A stretch of DNA of 64,000 nt, taken from positions 32,053,323 to 32,117,322 of the forward strand of contig NW_004955404.1 in the NCBI RefSeq assembly GCF_000276665.1, read 5' to 3'. Position numbers and translations under genes: made by a program. This DNA is from Chinchilla lanigera. Its lineage: Eukaryota > Chordata > Mammalia > Rodentia > Chinchillidae. How positions within the stretch are numbered: the stretch's first letter is position 1; every line of letters begins with the position of its first letter. This document shows positions 11,043 to 23,519 of the stretch, piece by piece. The notes beneath the pieces are model-generated. The model searched no databases. It was given only the letters and a program-made list of their open reading frames with translations, and was not told where the DNA came from.

Positions 11043-12622
11043 ACTGACAACATGCTGCTCCTGAGTCATCCAGAATTTCCACTCATGGCCCATTATGAGC
11101 TTTCCTGGTGATATTACACTGCTCAAATGCATATGAATCTCAAAATGTTATGAGTTTTGAGTCCTTCACAGATCTGTACAAATGATGCAAAACAAACAAA
11201 CAAACAAACAAACAACCCCGTTACTTGGGATTCGACTTGCAATTGAATTGACACTGTGTATTCATATAATAAAAATTTAAAATTTCATTCCTCACATCCA
11301 TCATGGATTAGGGTAAAGGGCTATAATCATTTCTGAGCAGAGAAAGAAGATGTACATAGTTTAAGTGAACTTTTTCCTAACTTCAAGCCAAGAACTACTC
11401 TATGGAGGGACTCTGAAATGTGATTTGAAGAAAAGAAGTAAATGACTTCTGGAAGGGAGGCTGAAGTCAGGAATAAGGAAGATGAAGACCAAGGTCATAG
11501 GCATGCGGTCCCCAGCAGCGCGAGGCCCCGTGTACTAAGGGAACTATCTGAAAAGTGAAGTTAGAGAGTGCCCAAGATTAATTTTCCTATTTCAAACGTA
11601 ACAATTACATTAAGTAAAAAGCTCATTTGAAGTAATCCTTGTATTACCTATAAGGAAGAAAAGCTGTTTTTTGTGATACTTCCCTTCTCCTCTCTGCATG
11701 GTTGGATCTGGTCTCAGGACATAAATCTTAGGCTACATTTCAACTGTATTAATAGTTGGGTCAATTTTGTGCAATATTTCAGCAACATAATCACCATGTA
11801 TAAGCAGTCAGTTGGAACAACTGCTTTTTAGATTTTTGGAATAAAGCCCATTTTGAAGCTAAGAATTCTCTCCCTATGTTTCTTGTGATTTCAGTTCTTA
11901 AAAGAGAAGGCAGCATCTTAAAAATTGACTTACTTTAGAAAGAATATCTTGTGTCTATTAGTTCCACAAACTAGGGGTAAATTGAGGCACTTTTCACCAT
12001 AAACTCCTGAAATACTTAATTTAAAAAAGCAGCTCTTTTGACAGGCAACTTTGCCATTCATCAGTTCCCTGACTGTATTCTAACTATGGCATGATCTGAG
12101 TGTACCTATTCATGAGGATCTATAGATATAAGTGCTAAACATACTTTCAGTAAATGAAGGGAAGACAGTTAATTAATGATCACTATGTAATGTAAGTGTA
12201 AATCAAATGTAAAAGTTCACAAAATAAACACATTTTAAAGACTTGTTAAGCCAATGTGATAAGAAAACTGAGACCAAGGAGACTGTATATATTTCCTCCT
12301 AGATAGAATTGAAAATCATGTTTATCAAATGATTTTTCTTCTTATATTCCTACTTTAAGTAATAGTTATCTAACTTTACATTATTTGCAGAACTGATTTT
12401 TGACACAAATTTTGTACATAATTATGGGAAATCATGTGATGTTTAAAAACCTATATACACTGTATAATGTTTAAGTCAGGATAAATATAGCTCTTTCCTG
12501 AAACTTTTATCACTTATTTGTGGTGAAAACATTCAAAATTCTTTTTGCTTTTTTGAAATATGCCATATATTATCATTATCTATAGCCTTTCTACTGTGCA
12601 AGAGCCCACCAGAACTTATTTG
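11043..12622. other. unassigned, with a (CAAA)n microsatellite
   Basis: No gene or named interspersed repeat is visible in about 1.6 kb. The only simple repeat is the tetranucleotide tract listed separately. Confidence 0.4.
11191..11214 (+). repeat. (CAAA)n microsatellite
   Basis: About six uninterrupted copies of AAAC/CAAA occur in a row. Confidence 0.9.
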
Positions 12623-12627
12623 TTCTA

Positions 12628-13003
12628 TGTTATGATTTGTGTCTGGATGTCTCCCCAAATCCTCATACAGTCATGGCATGGAGGTGCTTTTTGGAGGCAG
12701 GTGAGTGTAGAGCTTGTGACTGGTTCATGGTCCAATGCTAGGATTAAGAATGTGAGTACTACACTTACACTAGGGCAGGTAGCCTACATACACTATAAGG
12801 GACAAAATGCCTGCCCCACCCCATTGCTTTTGCTATGCTCTGCAGCCATGAATGGTTGGCCCTCTGCCATGTGCCACTCTGACTTGGAGCCAGGATATTA
12901 CAGACTGAAACCTCTACAAGGTGCGTGCTAAATAAACAATTCTCCGTTCAGCTTTGGGTTTTTGGAATTTTGTCTCAGCAACGACAGAAAACTAACCAAG
13001 ACG
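12628..13003 (+). repeat. MaLR solo LTR with 5-base target duplication
   Basis: It begins 'TGTTATGATTTGTGTCTGGA' and ends 'AACTAACCAAGACG', the last base apparently mutated from CA. It contains 'GACTTGGAGCCAGGATATTA', 'CAGACTGAAACCTCTACAAG' and an AATAAA signal in 'GTGCTAAATAAACAATTC'. The perfect direct repeat 'TTCTA' flanks it at 12623-12627 and 13004-13008. No internal proviral sequence remains, so this is a solo LTR. It is closely related to the copies at 22081 and 46776. Confidence 0.88.
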
Positions 13004-13039
13004 TTCTATCGCACTGTAACTTAGTATGCATTTGACAGC

Positions 13040-13285
13040 TTTCTTCCATCACTTTCTCCCCTGTGAGCTCTCCAACTTCTGGTAACCACTATTCTATTCT
13101 CAAGTTCTACGAGATAAACTCTTAGATTCCACGCATGAGTGAGGTCTTGTGGCATTTGTTTTTGTGTCCCTGGCTTATTTCACTTAACATAATGACTTTC
13201 ATTTCTATCCATGTTATTGAAAATATAAGATTTTATCTTTTTTTACAGCTTGAATGTGTCCCACTGTGCATATACATCACATTTT
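13040..13285 (-). repeat. old L1 3' UTR fragment, antisense
   Basis: The plus strand shows the antisense of a classic L1 3' UTR: 'CTTCTGGTAACCACTATTCT', 'CTTAGATTCCACGCATGAGT', 'CTGGCTTATTTCACTTAACA' and 'CATTTCTATCCATGTTATTG'. No target duplication was found. Confidence 0.7.
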
Positions 13286-15750
13286 CAAAGTGGTTTTTAC
13301 CTTAATTACTAATGTTTAAATTTTCTTTGAAGGGTGTTTTAAAACATGCATTGGTACTAATCCCTTTCCATGATCTGGTTGAAACTGCACCTTCCTTCAA
13401 TGAAAAGATTTCTAGATTCTAGTCTCTGATTAGATACAAATGAGAACTTTTGCTTTTTGAGGGCATTTTCTGCTTATTTTGCATGCAAGCACATTAGAAA
13501 GATAGTATTATAATAAAAGCCTATAGTGAAGTTCCATACCATGCAAAGGATGCTTTATTAAGAACAGAATTTTTCTTTCTCATGGTTCTAAAATCAGGGT
13601 GTTAGTATTGTTGGGTTCTGGTGAGGGCCCAATTCCAGTTTGTAAATTACCAACTTGTTGTCATAGCTTCATAAAGGTAGAAATTCTGTCTCCTAGAATG
13701 ACACATGACTTAATTATTTCCCAACAGCCACACCTCTTAATAATATCCTACGGAGGCTTAAGAGTTCATCATATTAATTTGGAGACAAAAATGTTCATTC
13801 TATAACAGTTAACAATGAAGATACCATGAGTAAATGCTCCTCCTGTTTGTACATTTTAATGGTTCGCAAAATCCCACAGCAGTTTGTACGGAGCCATTCG
13901 AAGTGGTCTTAGCTTGTGTGGTACAGTGAGGCAGAAAGCATACAGATTTTGTGTTTAAAAAGATACAATTTCATTTCCTATCTCTGCTAAATAGGCCTCA
14001 AAATTCTGAACTCTCTTAAGGTCTAACATAGAAATTCTTGTCTTAAACTAATTACCTACTTACATCTTTATTTGCAGAATATTCAACCTTCCAAATTGTC
14101 TTCTTCCAGAAGTTATATTACAGCTCCTGATATTAATAGTCATCTACTTTTTTAACAATTGACACAAAAAAATTACTGAATTTTTTCAAATTCAAATTGT
14201 ATCCTATATATTTTATTAATTTGCTCCCAACTTTAGTATTGAATTGCATGTTCTTAAACTGAACTGTAACTAGCCCAGTGTATCAAATCTACCTGGACAA
14301 AACTTGAGATATCATCTTTATTATTTCCCTTACTCTTACTGCTTAATCTTAGTGTTTCCATTTCTCTCCCCTGCTTGTGATCTTTGGGTAGAGGTGCACT
14401 AAAACTTGGGGTGGGAGAGGGCCCTACATTCTGGATTTTCTTGTTTTTTCACTTCTGGTTTCATCATACATCAAACTATCAACAAGTGTTCTTTATGACA
14501 GTTTTTGAGTTATTCTGCATCTGCATTTTGACAGCAGGAATAATGGTTTTAATGATAGATACTCATTTTCACAGTAAGAAAACATAGGAATGCAATGTTT
14601 TCCTTTACTTTATAAGAGTGAATTGTTATTTGTCATTTCTAATGTTACTTTGACTATTTTAATCATCAATCATCTTTGATGAACAGACTTTATTCTTTGA
14701 CAACGTATCTCTCATTCCCTGTTGAGAAATCCTCTCTGGGAGGCCTCAGTTCAGCTACTGAGGGGCATTCTGCTTCCTTTTATAGACAATGACTTTGCAC
14801 AGCCTGCATGAAGCCTATTGTGAGCATTAGCTGTTACTGTAAGTAATAATGATAATGAGTTGTCCATTTGAATGTAGCATGCATATTTTTAAAGGTTTTG
14901 CCTTTTCAAGTAGATAATAAATAGAAGGAATACGTTCAGCTGCAGGACTTTGGATGAGTGTCATCATTTAGTTGGGATCTCTTCTTGGTGAACAGTCAGC
15001 TATTCTGAGTTCATAAACTCTAGGCTAGTGACCCTGATTGTGCAGGACACTTTACATTGTCATTTCATGACATCTTCCTTTCCTGGGATGGAGTGAAACA
15101 CAAGGAATCAGAAAAAAAATGGACGGGGAGCTAGCTGGTAAGAAGCAAGCTCAATGAGACGTTGCATGGCTCTTCCTGACATCTCTGGCCCCTGGCAAGA
15201 GCAGCCTCCTGGTGGCCTCCTGTAGAGATGGGGGTCACTGGCTCAGTCCCCTTCTCTGCTTGCATGGCTTACAGAGAGTCTGTATGTGCCATGCTGGTGA
15301 TCCAGATCATCTGTTTCATATGCTTCCTGTGAAATAGGAAAAAATATGTGAAGCACTCTAGAGGAGCTTGAAATGAGTGATGATGTTGTCATGCATATTG
15401 CTTGGGCTTGCACATTATCACCTTGTTTCTCTCTGCTGCATCTTCCAGTCATCCGGAGAAAGAATTTAAAGTCAAACAGGATAGCTTGTTAGGTAGACAG
15501 CAGAAACCTGTATTGTATTACATGTTAAATCTGATTTTTCTTTCTTGGGGAGATAAATTAAGAAAAAAATGAGGGCTTACACCCCAGGCTTTCCTTACCA
15601 GGACTGATTCTGAAGCAGATCTACAGTTGGAAACTGCATGCCCTGTAGCATATTTTCAACAATACCAGTTGATGTATAATGTCTATGTGGCATTTGGTTG
15701 TTCTTGTGCCCTATGAAGGAATTAATCCATTATCATTTTAGCCCAGTTTA
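13286..15750. other. unassigned sequence
   Basis: No gene, exon-like frame or clear repeat is visible over about 2.5 kb. Short frames such as 14384-14587 show no recognisable motif. Confidence 0.4.
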
Positions 15751-15765
15751 CAAGTGAATGGACTT

Positions 15766-15851
15766 TTTTTTTTTTTCTGGTACCAGGAATCTAACTCATG
15801 ACCTTGGGCTTGCCAGGCAGGAGCTGTGCCGTTGAGCTAACTCCCCAGCCC
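15766..15851 (-). repeat. ID-type SINE with target duplication
   Basis: The plus strand has a T-rich tail followed by 'CTGGTACCAGGAATCTAACT' and 'GGGCTTGCCAGGCAGGAGC', ending 'CTAACTCCCCAGCCC', the antisense of a complete ID element. Direct repeats 'CAAGTGAATGGACTT' (15751-15765) and 'CAAGTGCATGGACTT' (15852-15866) match at 14 of 15 bases. Confidence 0.9.
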
Positions 15852-16579
15852 CAAGTGCATGGACTTTGAGGAAAAGAGTAAAGCAATGAACTTATGTGAA
15901 ATATAAAGTTGAGTTGACATCAGACTTTGAATAGATCTGACTGTGCTCTGATCAGTGGGCATTTTCTGAGGATTGATGAACAAGGAGGAGAGTTGATGGT
16001 CCTTGGCTGAAACTTGGGTCATTAACTTCAACCAGTCATTAATTGCCTGAAAATGTCCTGGGCTGAGGTCGTTATTGCTATTATAAGCTAAATTAATGCC
16101 CTGTGCTTTAGCCAATAAGATTATTAGTATTATCTTTATTCTCCATTCAATTTATAATTATAAAAATGTACCACAGGCAATCAGAACAGATGATAGATTA
16201 ATCACATGCAAAATTACATTTTAAATGAATTGTTTTTGACTCACACAGCTACCCAAAGCATTTGGAGAATTTGGTTTCTTGGTTTTGACATTTATGGAGG
16301 TTGACTTTTTGTGTTGCACCCCTGAATCCCTCAGCCCCACTTCCTACCACTGGTGGGAATTCAGTAACTAAGCCAAAAAGGATCTTCAGTCCACAATATG
16401 TTGGTCAGTTTCTAGAAGCTGTAATATTTTTGGAATAGGTAGTTAGGATAAGTGTGTGTGGGGACAGCAGAATAAGATAGGTGTAGTGATAGTGTAAAAG
16501 TGCATAAAATTTAAGGCATATGATTTTGTGTAATATTTTGTAGTTTTACAATGATTTTCATTCTATTTAATTGTTCTCT

Positions 16580-16690
16580 GGCAGTTATTACAGTTATTAT
16601 TATTCCATTTCATCATAGTTATTATTAGTCCATTTCATATCAGAGAAAATTGAGGTGCTTTGCATAGCATTGTCATAGATTTCCAGAGCT
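16580..16690 (+). repeat. MIR-like SINE remnant
   Basis: A TTATTATT-rich segment is followed by 'CCATTTCATATCAGAGAAAA' and 'TTGAGGTGCTTTGCATAGC', resembling the 'CCCATTTTACAGATGAGGAAACTGAGG' region of MIR. A 25-base local duplication ('AGTTATTATTA..CCATTTCAT') lies at 16593-16640. Confidence 0.4.
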
Positions 16691-16765
16691 CTCCTCCATC
16701 CAAAGGTATCTTCCCATGGTGATCCAAACCATACCACATTATTTTGCTCTGGGATACTACTTGCA

Positions 16766-17368
16766 ATGGAAAGGAGGTACCACTGGCACAAACTGCACAG
16801 CCTGCATTAGCTATTGTTCATCCAGCATCGTTATAGGCTCCCAGTGTGCTGCTCATGAGTTCTGACTGAAGTGTAATTATTCAGCAGGCAGTACCTTCAC
16901 CAACCTCAAGTACTGTAATCACCCAGGCACCATCCTCCAATAGGCCATTTGTCCCTGACTCAGGCCCATTTCCTCTTCTATTACATCTTCCTACTGGACA
17001 GACCATGCCTGTTGCAATTTCTGCATCCATTATAAGTTCCAATGTGCATGTCCCAGTTTTGGTCCCTCTTGTTCAACCGGTCACCATGGTGCCTAGTGTT
17101 CTAGGAATCCCAGGTCGTTCTTCCACTCAACCACTACAGTTGCAAGCAAAAATGAGATTAAAAGCTTCTTAGACCCACCAAGGCCCTCCAGTTACCAATG
17201 GTGATACTGTCAAAGGTCATGGTAGTGGATTGGTTAGGACTCAGTCGGGAGAATCTAGCCCATAGTCATTACAACAGCCAGCCACATCCACAGCAGAAAC
17301 TCTGGCTTCTCCAGCTCACACAACTCCACAAACCCAAAACACAAGTGATTGTCAAAGAAGAGTTCCTT
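16766..17368 (+). pseudogene. ATF2: ATF2 retrocopy fragment (processed pseudogene)
   Basis: ATF2 is a bZIP transcription factor that binds CRE sites. This fragment covers only the middle of the protein, roughly residues 240-350, upstream of the basic region and leucine zipper. In the frame of codon 16801 the translation shows ATF2-specific stretches such as 'SVIIQQAVPSPTSSTVITQA', 'GPFPLLLHLPTGQTMPVAI', 'SSNVHVPVLVPLVQPVTMVP', 'PPVTNGDTVKGHGSGLVRTQ' and 'SPAHTTPQTQ'. The whole stretch stays in one frame with no intron, although the parent gene is split into several exons here, so it derives from an mRNA. It is dead: in-frame stops lie at 16834-16836, 16867-16869, 17170-17172 and 17263-17265. 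Similarity fades just where the RRRR of the basic region would begin. No poly(A) tail or target duplication was seen, so both ends appear lost. The start is set where similarity begins. Confidence 0.92.
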
Positions 17369-20300
17369 TAAATTTTTATACTGACAGTTATTTGATATTA
17401 TTAATAATTATAAAAATGAGTTAAATCTCCATATTTTGAAGTGTTTCCAAGCCTTTGAGTTCTTTGGGGTAAGAGCAAAGAGTTACCAAACAAGAGCATT
17501 TTTATACTGCACAGTGAGAAAACCAATTTGCTGCTGTATGTTCTTAGAATTTTCTTCTTTTGTAAACTGAGCACATTTGTCTCAATCTGTAACCCAATTA
17601 AGTATGTGATGTTCCTATATTTCTACATTCTAATCAGTTTCTAGAAAGCCTCTTACTCATAGAAAATCACTATGATATAATCAGCATTTTGATAACTTAC
17701 TATAGAGAGAATAAAAAGAGAAATTCTGAAAAAATCTTTGCTTCCTAGTAAACAAAGAAACTGAGTTTTATTGTTTATAGATTAGCCTAAGAAGTTACTG
17801 GGGCATGATATCAGAAGCAGAGAAAACCTTTGGATTGATTGTTTTTTATTGGGAGGGTCAATGTGAACTAAATTATATTGTAGGCTAAGAAGCACAAGGA
17901 AAATAATATGATAGTCTTTCTTATAAATAGAAAACTAATGGAAATAATTGCTCTCAGTCTTGCATATCTGGTGGAGGTGATTATTCCTCTTGTACTTCTG
18001 AACTCCTCTCCTTCTGGTCAACCTCCAGCCAGGAAAGAGAGGCAGGTGGAAAAGACTCATTCCAGTGCCAAAAGGCTGACATAATCTCTAGATGATACAT
18101 TATTTCAGAAACAGCAACATTGGAGCAGGGTCTGTCTTTTTTTCTGTTTCCTCAAATGAGTTGTTAGATCGTGTGATAAGATAATGGCTCTGCAGACATA
18201 TTTAATATTCTGAGAGTCAACCCTTGGCAATAGCTACTGTCTCAAAGATACAGCAGAATGATGACTCAGATCTAGACAAAAGAAATGAAGGTGGGGAAGA
18301 TCTACTTTGAAGACACAAGTGGACATCTTAGAGATGAATTGTTTTCATCTGTAAGATCCCATGGTCTCTAAGGTGGGCAATTGAGTTTATCCAAGTGGAA
18401 TAAAATAGTAGCAGTGGCATACATACTACCTTGACTAGCTAGTAAAAAATTTAAAGTTATTTTGTTGATCATTACTACTTAAACCAAAGAGGTTAGTTTA
18501 ATCCAATGAGCTTCAAGAGCTATGGAAACATCACTTAAAATATCAGCTAATATTTAATTTCTTAACCCTGTTTCCAATTACATAAGAATTTTATCCAGAG
18601 GAGCAAACAATCCTGGAGAGTGAAGTATGATCATTCTGATAATAATCCTAAACTCTTGAAATTTTGTTTAAGGCAGATTAGATATAATAAATAATATTTC
18701 ATGATAAATCACTTTTAATTGGTGCTTACACTGTAGGCCTCTCTCCCTTCTTTGGTTCTAGTTTCAGAGTGTGTGGTAGAAGCTTGGGTAAACAATTATT
18801 ACGTCAATCTGAACTTTGATGGGCATAATCCCCCAAACCTTACTGATATTGGTAAAATATGGGGACCATGAGAAGTCTGGTATGTCGCAAAGTTCTTCCA
18901 GTTATATCTCCTTTAAAAATATGCTTTCCTGTAAGACAGTGCCTGGATTAGCTATGACCTGATTATGAAAAGGAAAATCCTCTAGAATTTCAAGGAATAG
19001 CCTTTTAAGGACATTTTACATTCTTGGTCCCATTTACATAATAAATCTCTTTAACCAATAAAAATGTTCTCAAATATGGAGCCAGAGTAAAGACATGGTA
19101 GTAATATTAAGCTGACCTATTCTAAGGGAAGTACTAAAGAATGGTTTTCAAGAATGGTTTTCATTTAGAGACAAATGATTTTAAAAGAGAGCTTGAAGAC
19201 TGAGAAAGATGTGTAAGGCAGCAAAAAGTAGACATAGGGATAAATCAAAATGCTTCTAGAGTTAATAAAGCAACGATCAGGATGCACTGTGTGATCTAAA
19301 ATACATCTAGTCTTTCCCTTTACCAGGACCTGGGACCCAGCACCGGCAACTTTCTTGATGTCTGCTGCATCTCACATCCGAGCCACTCACTTTCTCATCT
19401 GTGAGAGAGCCATCACTGCTATACATTCTGGTCCTTGGTTTCTGAGCCTGGGATAATTGCTTTCATTCCTACTATAACCTTCTCACCTTTGATAGGGGAA
19501 ATGTGGCTGGTTGATGCTCTGTGAGAGAGATTACCAGAGTTTTCTCTCTCTCTCCTGCCCAGGAAAGCCAAGAATGCAATTTCTCTCCACTCTCCTCTTT
19601 CTCAGCTTTAGGGTACCATCTTCATTAGACCCTGAAGATGTCTTGGGGTAGGACAATCTTCTTTTGTAGCGCAAACTTCTCAGAATACTAATCCATCTGT
19701 TGGTGCACCTCACACATAACCAAAAAGTGGTCGGCTACTTATTCATTCTCTTTATCAGTGGCTAGTGGTCCTTACTCCCTATTCCAGTCAGGCAAGACAG
19801 CAGCTGTGTATCTTTTCTTTCTTCTGAGGGCTTGTCATTTCCTGCAGTTTGGTTCATACAGTTTTCTTTTAGGCCTCATCTCTCATGTATTTCAAAAATC
19901 ACTATGCTTGTATAACTCAAAAGGGTTGTTCTGTTTACTGGCATATAATACTTATTTCTGTACCTAATTTGGTCCTGACAAAATAAGTTTTATTCTTATA
20001 TTTGAAGATATATACCTCCTTTGAATATATGGAAGTAGTATGTCTAGTAGTAATGATTTTGGAAGTAATTTCAAAGAAAACAAGACCAATAGGTTTAATC
20101 CTAGTTTTATTTCAATGTGAAATTCAAGAATACTCTTATTATATGTTTATGTGAAGCTTGATTATATAGAACAGTTATTTCAGGCTAAAGTAGGATTGTT
20201 ATTGAGGGTAAAATTCTGTTGAGAATGATTTTCTGCAATATAAGAAAATACTTTGGTCCCAGTTTTTAAACATGCAAGTTGGAAGCTGTACTTATTTATC

Positions 20301-21124
20301 TGATATTTTTAAGGGTCTTATTATATTCATTTATTGAAGGAAATGTCACAGATGGTTCAATATCAGTTAATAGATTTTTATAACATGTTCCAAAGTTATT
20401 ATTACATATTTTATGATTAAGTAATAATTATTAATAAAGCAGTTGATGATCTTGATAATATACACCCACAAAAGTTTACATCAATTCCCTTACTAATTTG
20501 ATAATATGTTTTGAACTTTTCCATCATAACAGGGTTCTAGTTTCTTTCATAAAATTATATCACAAATCTTACACCCGATATAACAAATCTTGTGTTAGAA
20601 CTGCCTGTATATAAAAGACTGTATATGAATTTTGAACATACAGTATCACTTACTTGATTTTAGGTAATAGTTAAAAATACTAATTTGAATTTGTTGGAAT
20701 GTCAAAATATCTCTTTTCCAGTCCCTTCAATGTACTTCTTACCTTGTGATTTTTTATAATACTAAAAGAAAAAAGTTTATATGTGTATTATCTCTTGCAA
20801 GTAGCATTACTGTAGATCCAATCTAGATGAAATAAATTAGCAATCAAGACCCAAACTTGTCTCATGAAAAACTAAACAACAACATATATACTATTCACTC
20901 CCAGGTGTTTCATATGGAAAAACCATATAATTTTTTCTTTAGTTGTGCTTGTAGAGTGACGAAAAACTAGGAGTGTAATAGTACTTCTGTATTAACTCTC
21001 TATATGTACATTTCAATAAGCAGTTGTATAATTTGTGTAATTCTCTTTCTTTCCCATTGTGATTGCTTTAATCATGTATCTTAAATTTAATTGGATGTTC
21101 ACTGAAGATAATGATTTTTAAAAT
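17369..21124. other. unassigned A+T-rich sequence
   Basis: No gene or securely named repeat is visible over about 3.7 kb. The small frames at 19531-19713 (minus) and 19758-19967 (plus) show no recognisable domain. Confidence 0.4.
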
Positions 21125-21134
21125 GTGGGCTTGA

Positions 21135-21212
21135 GGGGTGATGGTTGAGGGCAAAGTGCTTGTCTAGCATGTGTCAGGCCCTGAATTCCATTTTCAGCAC
21201 CACAAAAAAAAA
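21135..21212 (+). repeat. diverged ID-type SINE with target duplication
   Basis: A decayed box A region ('GGGTGATGGTTGAGGG') is followed by 'AAAGTGCTTGTCTAGCATGT', 'CCCTGAATTCCATTTTCAGC' and an A-rich tail. The direct repeat 'GTGGGCTTGA' at 21125-21134 and 21213-21222 is perfect despite the diverged body. Confidence 0.82.
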
Positions 21213-22080
21213 GTGGGCTTGAATTTTGTGTACCACTTTCAACTCTTTCATTATCCTGCTTCTAAAGATATAGCTGTTTGAAAGTTTGAAATTTTTTTAA
21301 AAACTAGTTCTTTACCACAGATAGTGTGAAAAGAACATTCTGAAGCACAATTATAGACTCTCAAATTTTACTATTATAAACTATTTGAGCTGTTATTATT
21401 CAATTTGTTGAATTACTCCCTTGCCATTAAGCAATACATTTTAATGTCTTTGTGTTTGGAAGCTTTGTTTTCAATAAAAGAAATTCGATGAAAGCTTCAA
21501 AAGCTGAGGTATTTTGACATTTCATTCACTGAGTACTTTGATTTGAAATTTTCAAATGAATTTGAATAAAATGCCACTGAAATTTGGAGAACTCATTTAC
21601 AAAATGCTCAATCACATGTTAAAATACTTAGTAAAAATAGCTGTTCTCCAGATTCTCAAATATACTAAAAACATGGGGCAGAAAAGAAAGCACATAATGC
21701 CTTGATGAACTATTTACTTTATATGTAAGATCAACGTAATAACAAAAACTCTGTAATTCAATTATGCATATGTATAAACACATAAATTGGAGTAACTACA
21801 GCTTCTACTTCAGTTCAAACAATATATGAAAATATTGCATGCAATTTTAAATTATGTATATACTACTTCCAATTCAAATACAATTTTGTTTCATAAATAA
21901 TATCCTCATTTAGTAAAAAATATTTTGTCACAATTATATATTTTGTCCTCCATTATATTTTTATATTAAATATCACCCTAAACACATAATTATACATTTT
22001 AAATTAAAATGTAGAACTGAATACATAAGAGCCTTTGGACATATGGACAGTCAATTGAAAGAATAAGCTCTAAATGTCTC

Positions 22081-22441
22081 TGTTATGGTTTGTGTCTAGA
22101 AGTCCCCTCAAAGCCTCATGCAGTCATGAGGCAAGCTTCAAGAGTTTGTGATTATGGGATTATGGGTATGAGTGATACATCCCCAATGGGGCAGGTAGCT
22201 TGCATACAATGTAAGGGAGCGAAAGAAGTTTGCTCTCTGCTGCTCCTCCCTTTGTGCGCTTGTTGCTTTTGCTGTTTTCTGCAACCATGAACCATTGCCC
22301 TCTGCTGTGTGCCACTCTGCCTTGGAGCCAGCTGAGTATGGACTAAAACTGCCACCAGCTGTGGGCTAAATAAACCTTTCCTTCTTTAATTCTGGGCATC
22401 AGGTATTTTGTCTCAGCAATGAGAGAAAAGTAACTAAGATA
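22081..22441 (+). repeat. MaLR solo LTR with target duplication
   Basis: It begins 'TGTTATGGTTTGTGTCTAGA' and ends 'AAGTAACTAAGATA'. It includes 'TGCCTTGGAGCCAGCTGAGT', 'GGGCTAAATAAACCTTTCC' (AATAAA signal) and 'GGTATTTTGTCTCAGCAATG'. Flanks 'GTCTC' (22076-22080) and 'GTCTT' (22442-22446) match at 4 of 5. It belongs to the same subfamily as 12628-13003. Confidence 0.88.
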
Positions 22442-22672
22442 GTCTTACTTTAAATGTAATATTTGTATTAAAAGAAAAAGTCATTTAAAAATTAATCTAC
22501 CTACATACTGTTAGAGTTCTCTGATGAAACTGATACAAAAAGTTTTCTGTTTTTAAAATTTTATTTCAACATATATCAGCAGCTATTGTTTCATTTGTAC
22601 ATATATAAGAAAACCTGGACTTAAAATTAATTTGGAATAGTGGTTTGATGTCATTGAAAAGTTATACCTTGG

Positions 22673-22780
22673 GGGGCTGGGGATTTAGCTCAGCGGCAAA
22701 GCGCCTGCCTGGCAAGCGCAAGGTCATGAGTTCAGTTCCCGGTACTGGAGAAAAACCAAAAACCAAAAAAAAAAAAAAAA
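22673..22780 (+). repeat. near-consensus ID-type SINE, likely young
   Basis: The body reads 'GGGGCTGGGGATTTAGCTCA', 'GCGCCTGCCTGGCAAGCGC' and 'GAGTTCAGTTCCCGGTACTG', then a tail of CCAAAAA blocks and a pure A16. Box A (TAGCTCAGCGG) and box B (GAGTTCAGTTC) of the RNA polymerase III promoter are present. The direct repeat 'GTTATACCTTGG' flanks it perfectly at 22661-22672 and 22781-22792, with A-rich sequence in front of both. It keeps four or more CpG sites, unlike the older copies, which points to recent insertion. Confidence 0.95.
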
Positions 22781-23519
22781 GTTATACCTTGGACACTAAT
22801 AGGCAAGTATCCCCAACAGAGTCTTCAGATGAATGCATTATTTGGTCAAGTAGACAATGATAATTCCTTACCAAATTTGGGTGTTGTGTTTTCATAATTT
22901 CTGCTATTAAAATTGCCCCTATATTGGATGGTAAATGTAGACAAACAGCTTACTTCTTTTTCATCAATTTTCTTGAGACATGGAAATTCAGAACTTAATG
23001 TTTTATTAATATGTACATTTTAGTCTCATTCCTATAGAAAGGATTTTATTACAAACTAATAGGTTATTACCAAGCAATAAAATTAACAAATTATTATAGA
23101 TACACGCTTTTTCAATAGATGACAAATTACTTTATTGAATACCATAGATTACTCTCTCTTTTTACATAACCTGATCTCATTGCTCATGTTTCTCAAAGAT
23201 CTTACGAGTTGGAGGCTTGGCTTTTGAGTGCATCTCTCAGAGCACAGCGTAACTGCTGACAAAAGTTACTTTGGCAGGATGCCAGATGAAAGAGTTAACT
23301 AGCTAGGCATTATCACCGCGGTTCTTTGACATGAAGAGGATGATTGTACTGGAAAAACTTCTAATGCTGGAGAAATAGCTTGAATTGGATTAATTCACTA
23401 CCGGTAATAATAGACTGGACCAAATTTGAAAGCAAAGATGCCCACTATTTACATGTCACTACAAAGCAAACAAAAGCTAGAAGATGATGTGACTTTTTTA
23501 AAAAAGGAGTTGGAGTTAT

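Noticed and set aside
16766..17368. A functional ATF2-like exon
   Set aside because: Four in-frame stops and the missing bZIP region rule out a coding role for this frame.
22673..22748. tRNA-like sequence with box A and box B
   Set aside because: It has an A-rich tail and a perfect target duplication, and it recurs at several other places in the window. It is a SINE, not a tRNA gene.
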